From the NCBI GenBank assembly GCA_964614415.1, contig CAZTLE010000205.1, positions 1 to 6,961 on the forward strand: DNA of 6,961 nucleotides, written 5' to 3'. This DNA is from CAZTLE01 sp964614415. Its GTDB lineage: Bacteria > Bacteroidota > Bacteroidia > Flavobacteriales > Flavobacteriaceae. The position numbers and the translations under genes are program-made. Positions within the stretch are counted from its first letter, which is position 1. Every line of letters starts with the position of its first letter. Below, piece after piece: positions 6,843 through 6,961 of the stretch. Below the pieces are notes generated by a model, which was given only the letters and a program-made list of their open reading frames with translations, searched no databases and had not been told where the DNA came from.

Positions 6843-6876
6843 AAAAAGGACCTTCATTGTATTGAAGGCCCTTTTT
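6843..6876 (-). terminator. Rho-independent terminator of the gene entering from the right
   Basis: CCTTCA (6851-6856) and TGAAGG (6863-6868) pair around a 6-base loop. The stem continues as AAAAAGG (6843-6849) with CCTTTTT (6870-6876). The single interruption (6850 with 6869) is A.C in plus-strand RNA but a G.U wobble in minus-strand RNA, so the stem is continuous only there (14 pairs). A run of six Us follows on that strand (6847-6842). It lies just after the stop codon at 6895-6897 and separates the two tandem minus-strand genes. Confidence 0.88.
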
Positions 6877-6894
6877 GAAATATGTTTGAAACTA

Positions 6895-6961
6895 TTATCG
6901 TTTTAAGGTGAAGTGACCTCTGAATTGTTTAATGGTATCGTCTTCTTCATACTCTACCATA
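6895..6961 (-). CDS. C-terminal end of a second T9SS type B sorting-domain protein (partial)
   Basis: Only the last 21 codons and the TAA stop (6895-6897) are in the window; the gene continues past the right edge. The minus strand translates as MVEYEEDDTIKQFRGHFTLKR and aligns without gaps to the end of the neighbouring 764-aa protein (RVEYMEDQVLKEFRGHFTLKR). The last nine residues are identical. This is the final strand of the type B C-terminal domain, so the product is very probably another T9SS cargo protein, though its other domains are unseen. It is followed at once by the hairpin at 6843-6876, so it is likely transcribed separately from the downstream paralogue. The ATG at 6958-6960 is an internal codon, not a start. 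Confidence 0.85.
   Translation of the reverse strand, partial: MVEYEEDDTIKQFRGHFTLKR

Noticed and set aside
6603..6857. 84-aa minus-strand frame covering the gap upstream of the type B gene
   Set aside because: It overlaps the first 98 bp of the clear T9SS gene in another frame, crosses the leader and enters the terminator stem, and the product has no recognisable features.

Overview
The window looks like a chromosomal segment of a marine-type flavobacterium (Bacteroidota, Flavobacteriaceae-like). Four things point there: a protein ending in a type IX secretion (T9SS) type B sorting domain; an OmpP1/FadL-family porin with the usual Bacteroidota N-terminus; an archaeal/eukaryote-type prolyl-tRNA synthetase; and promoters with the Bacteroidota -7 box TAnnTTTG. 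Shine-Dalgarno sequences are mostly absent, which also fits. By eye the GC content is moderate (not counted).

Layout, left to right. A tRNA-Glu(UUC) on the minus strand runs off the left edge (1-54) and has its own good promoter. proS follows on the minus strand (132-1607). A 102-bp divergent intergenic region (1608-1709) separates it from a plus-strand pair that is probably one operon. This pair is an unusual repeat-rich lipoprotein (1710-2783) and, 39 bp later, a FadL-family outer-membrane protein (2823-4340); a strong rho-independent terminator (4359-4403) closes it. Converging from the right is a 764-aa secreted T9SS type B cargo protein (4406-6700, minus). Upstream of it lies a 194-bp gap with a terminator hairpin (6843-6876), then the last 21 codons of a second minus-strand gene (6895-6961). 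That second gene ends in almost the same FRGHFTLKR tail, so two T9SS cargo genes stand in tandem.

How the parts relate. tRNA-Glu and proS are housekeeping translation genes. The lipoprotein and FadL-like porin are likely co-transcribed and both belong to the cell envelope, so a functional partnership is plausible but unproven. The tandem type B genes encode exported, probably cell-surface or released proteins that depend on T9SS machinery encoded elsewhere.

No mobile element, CRISPR array, defence locus or clear new multi-gene system is visible. The most unusual item is the lipoprotein, with an acidic segment, a Trp/Gly-rich segment and an Arg/Ser/Pro decapeptide repeat whose copies differ only synonymously. 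No gene-free stretch reaches 300 bp; the longest, 6701-6894, holds the terminator, two alternative weak hairpins and no convincing promoter match.
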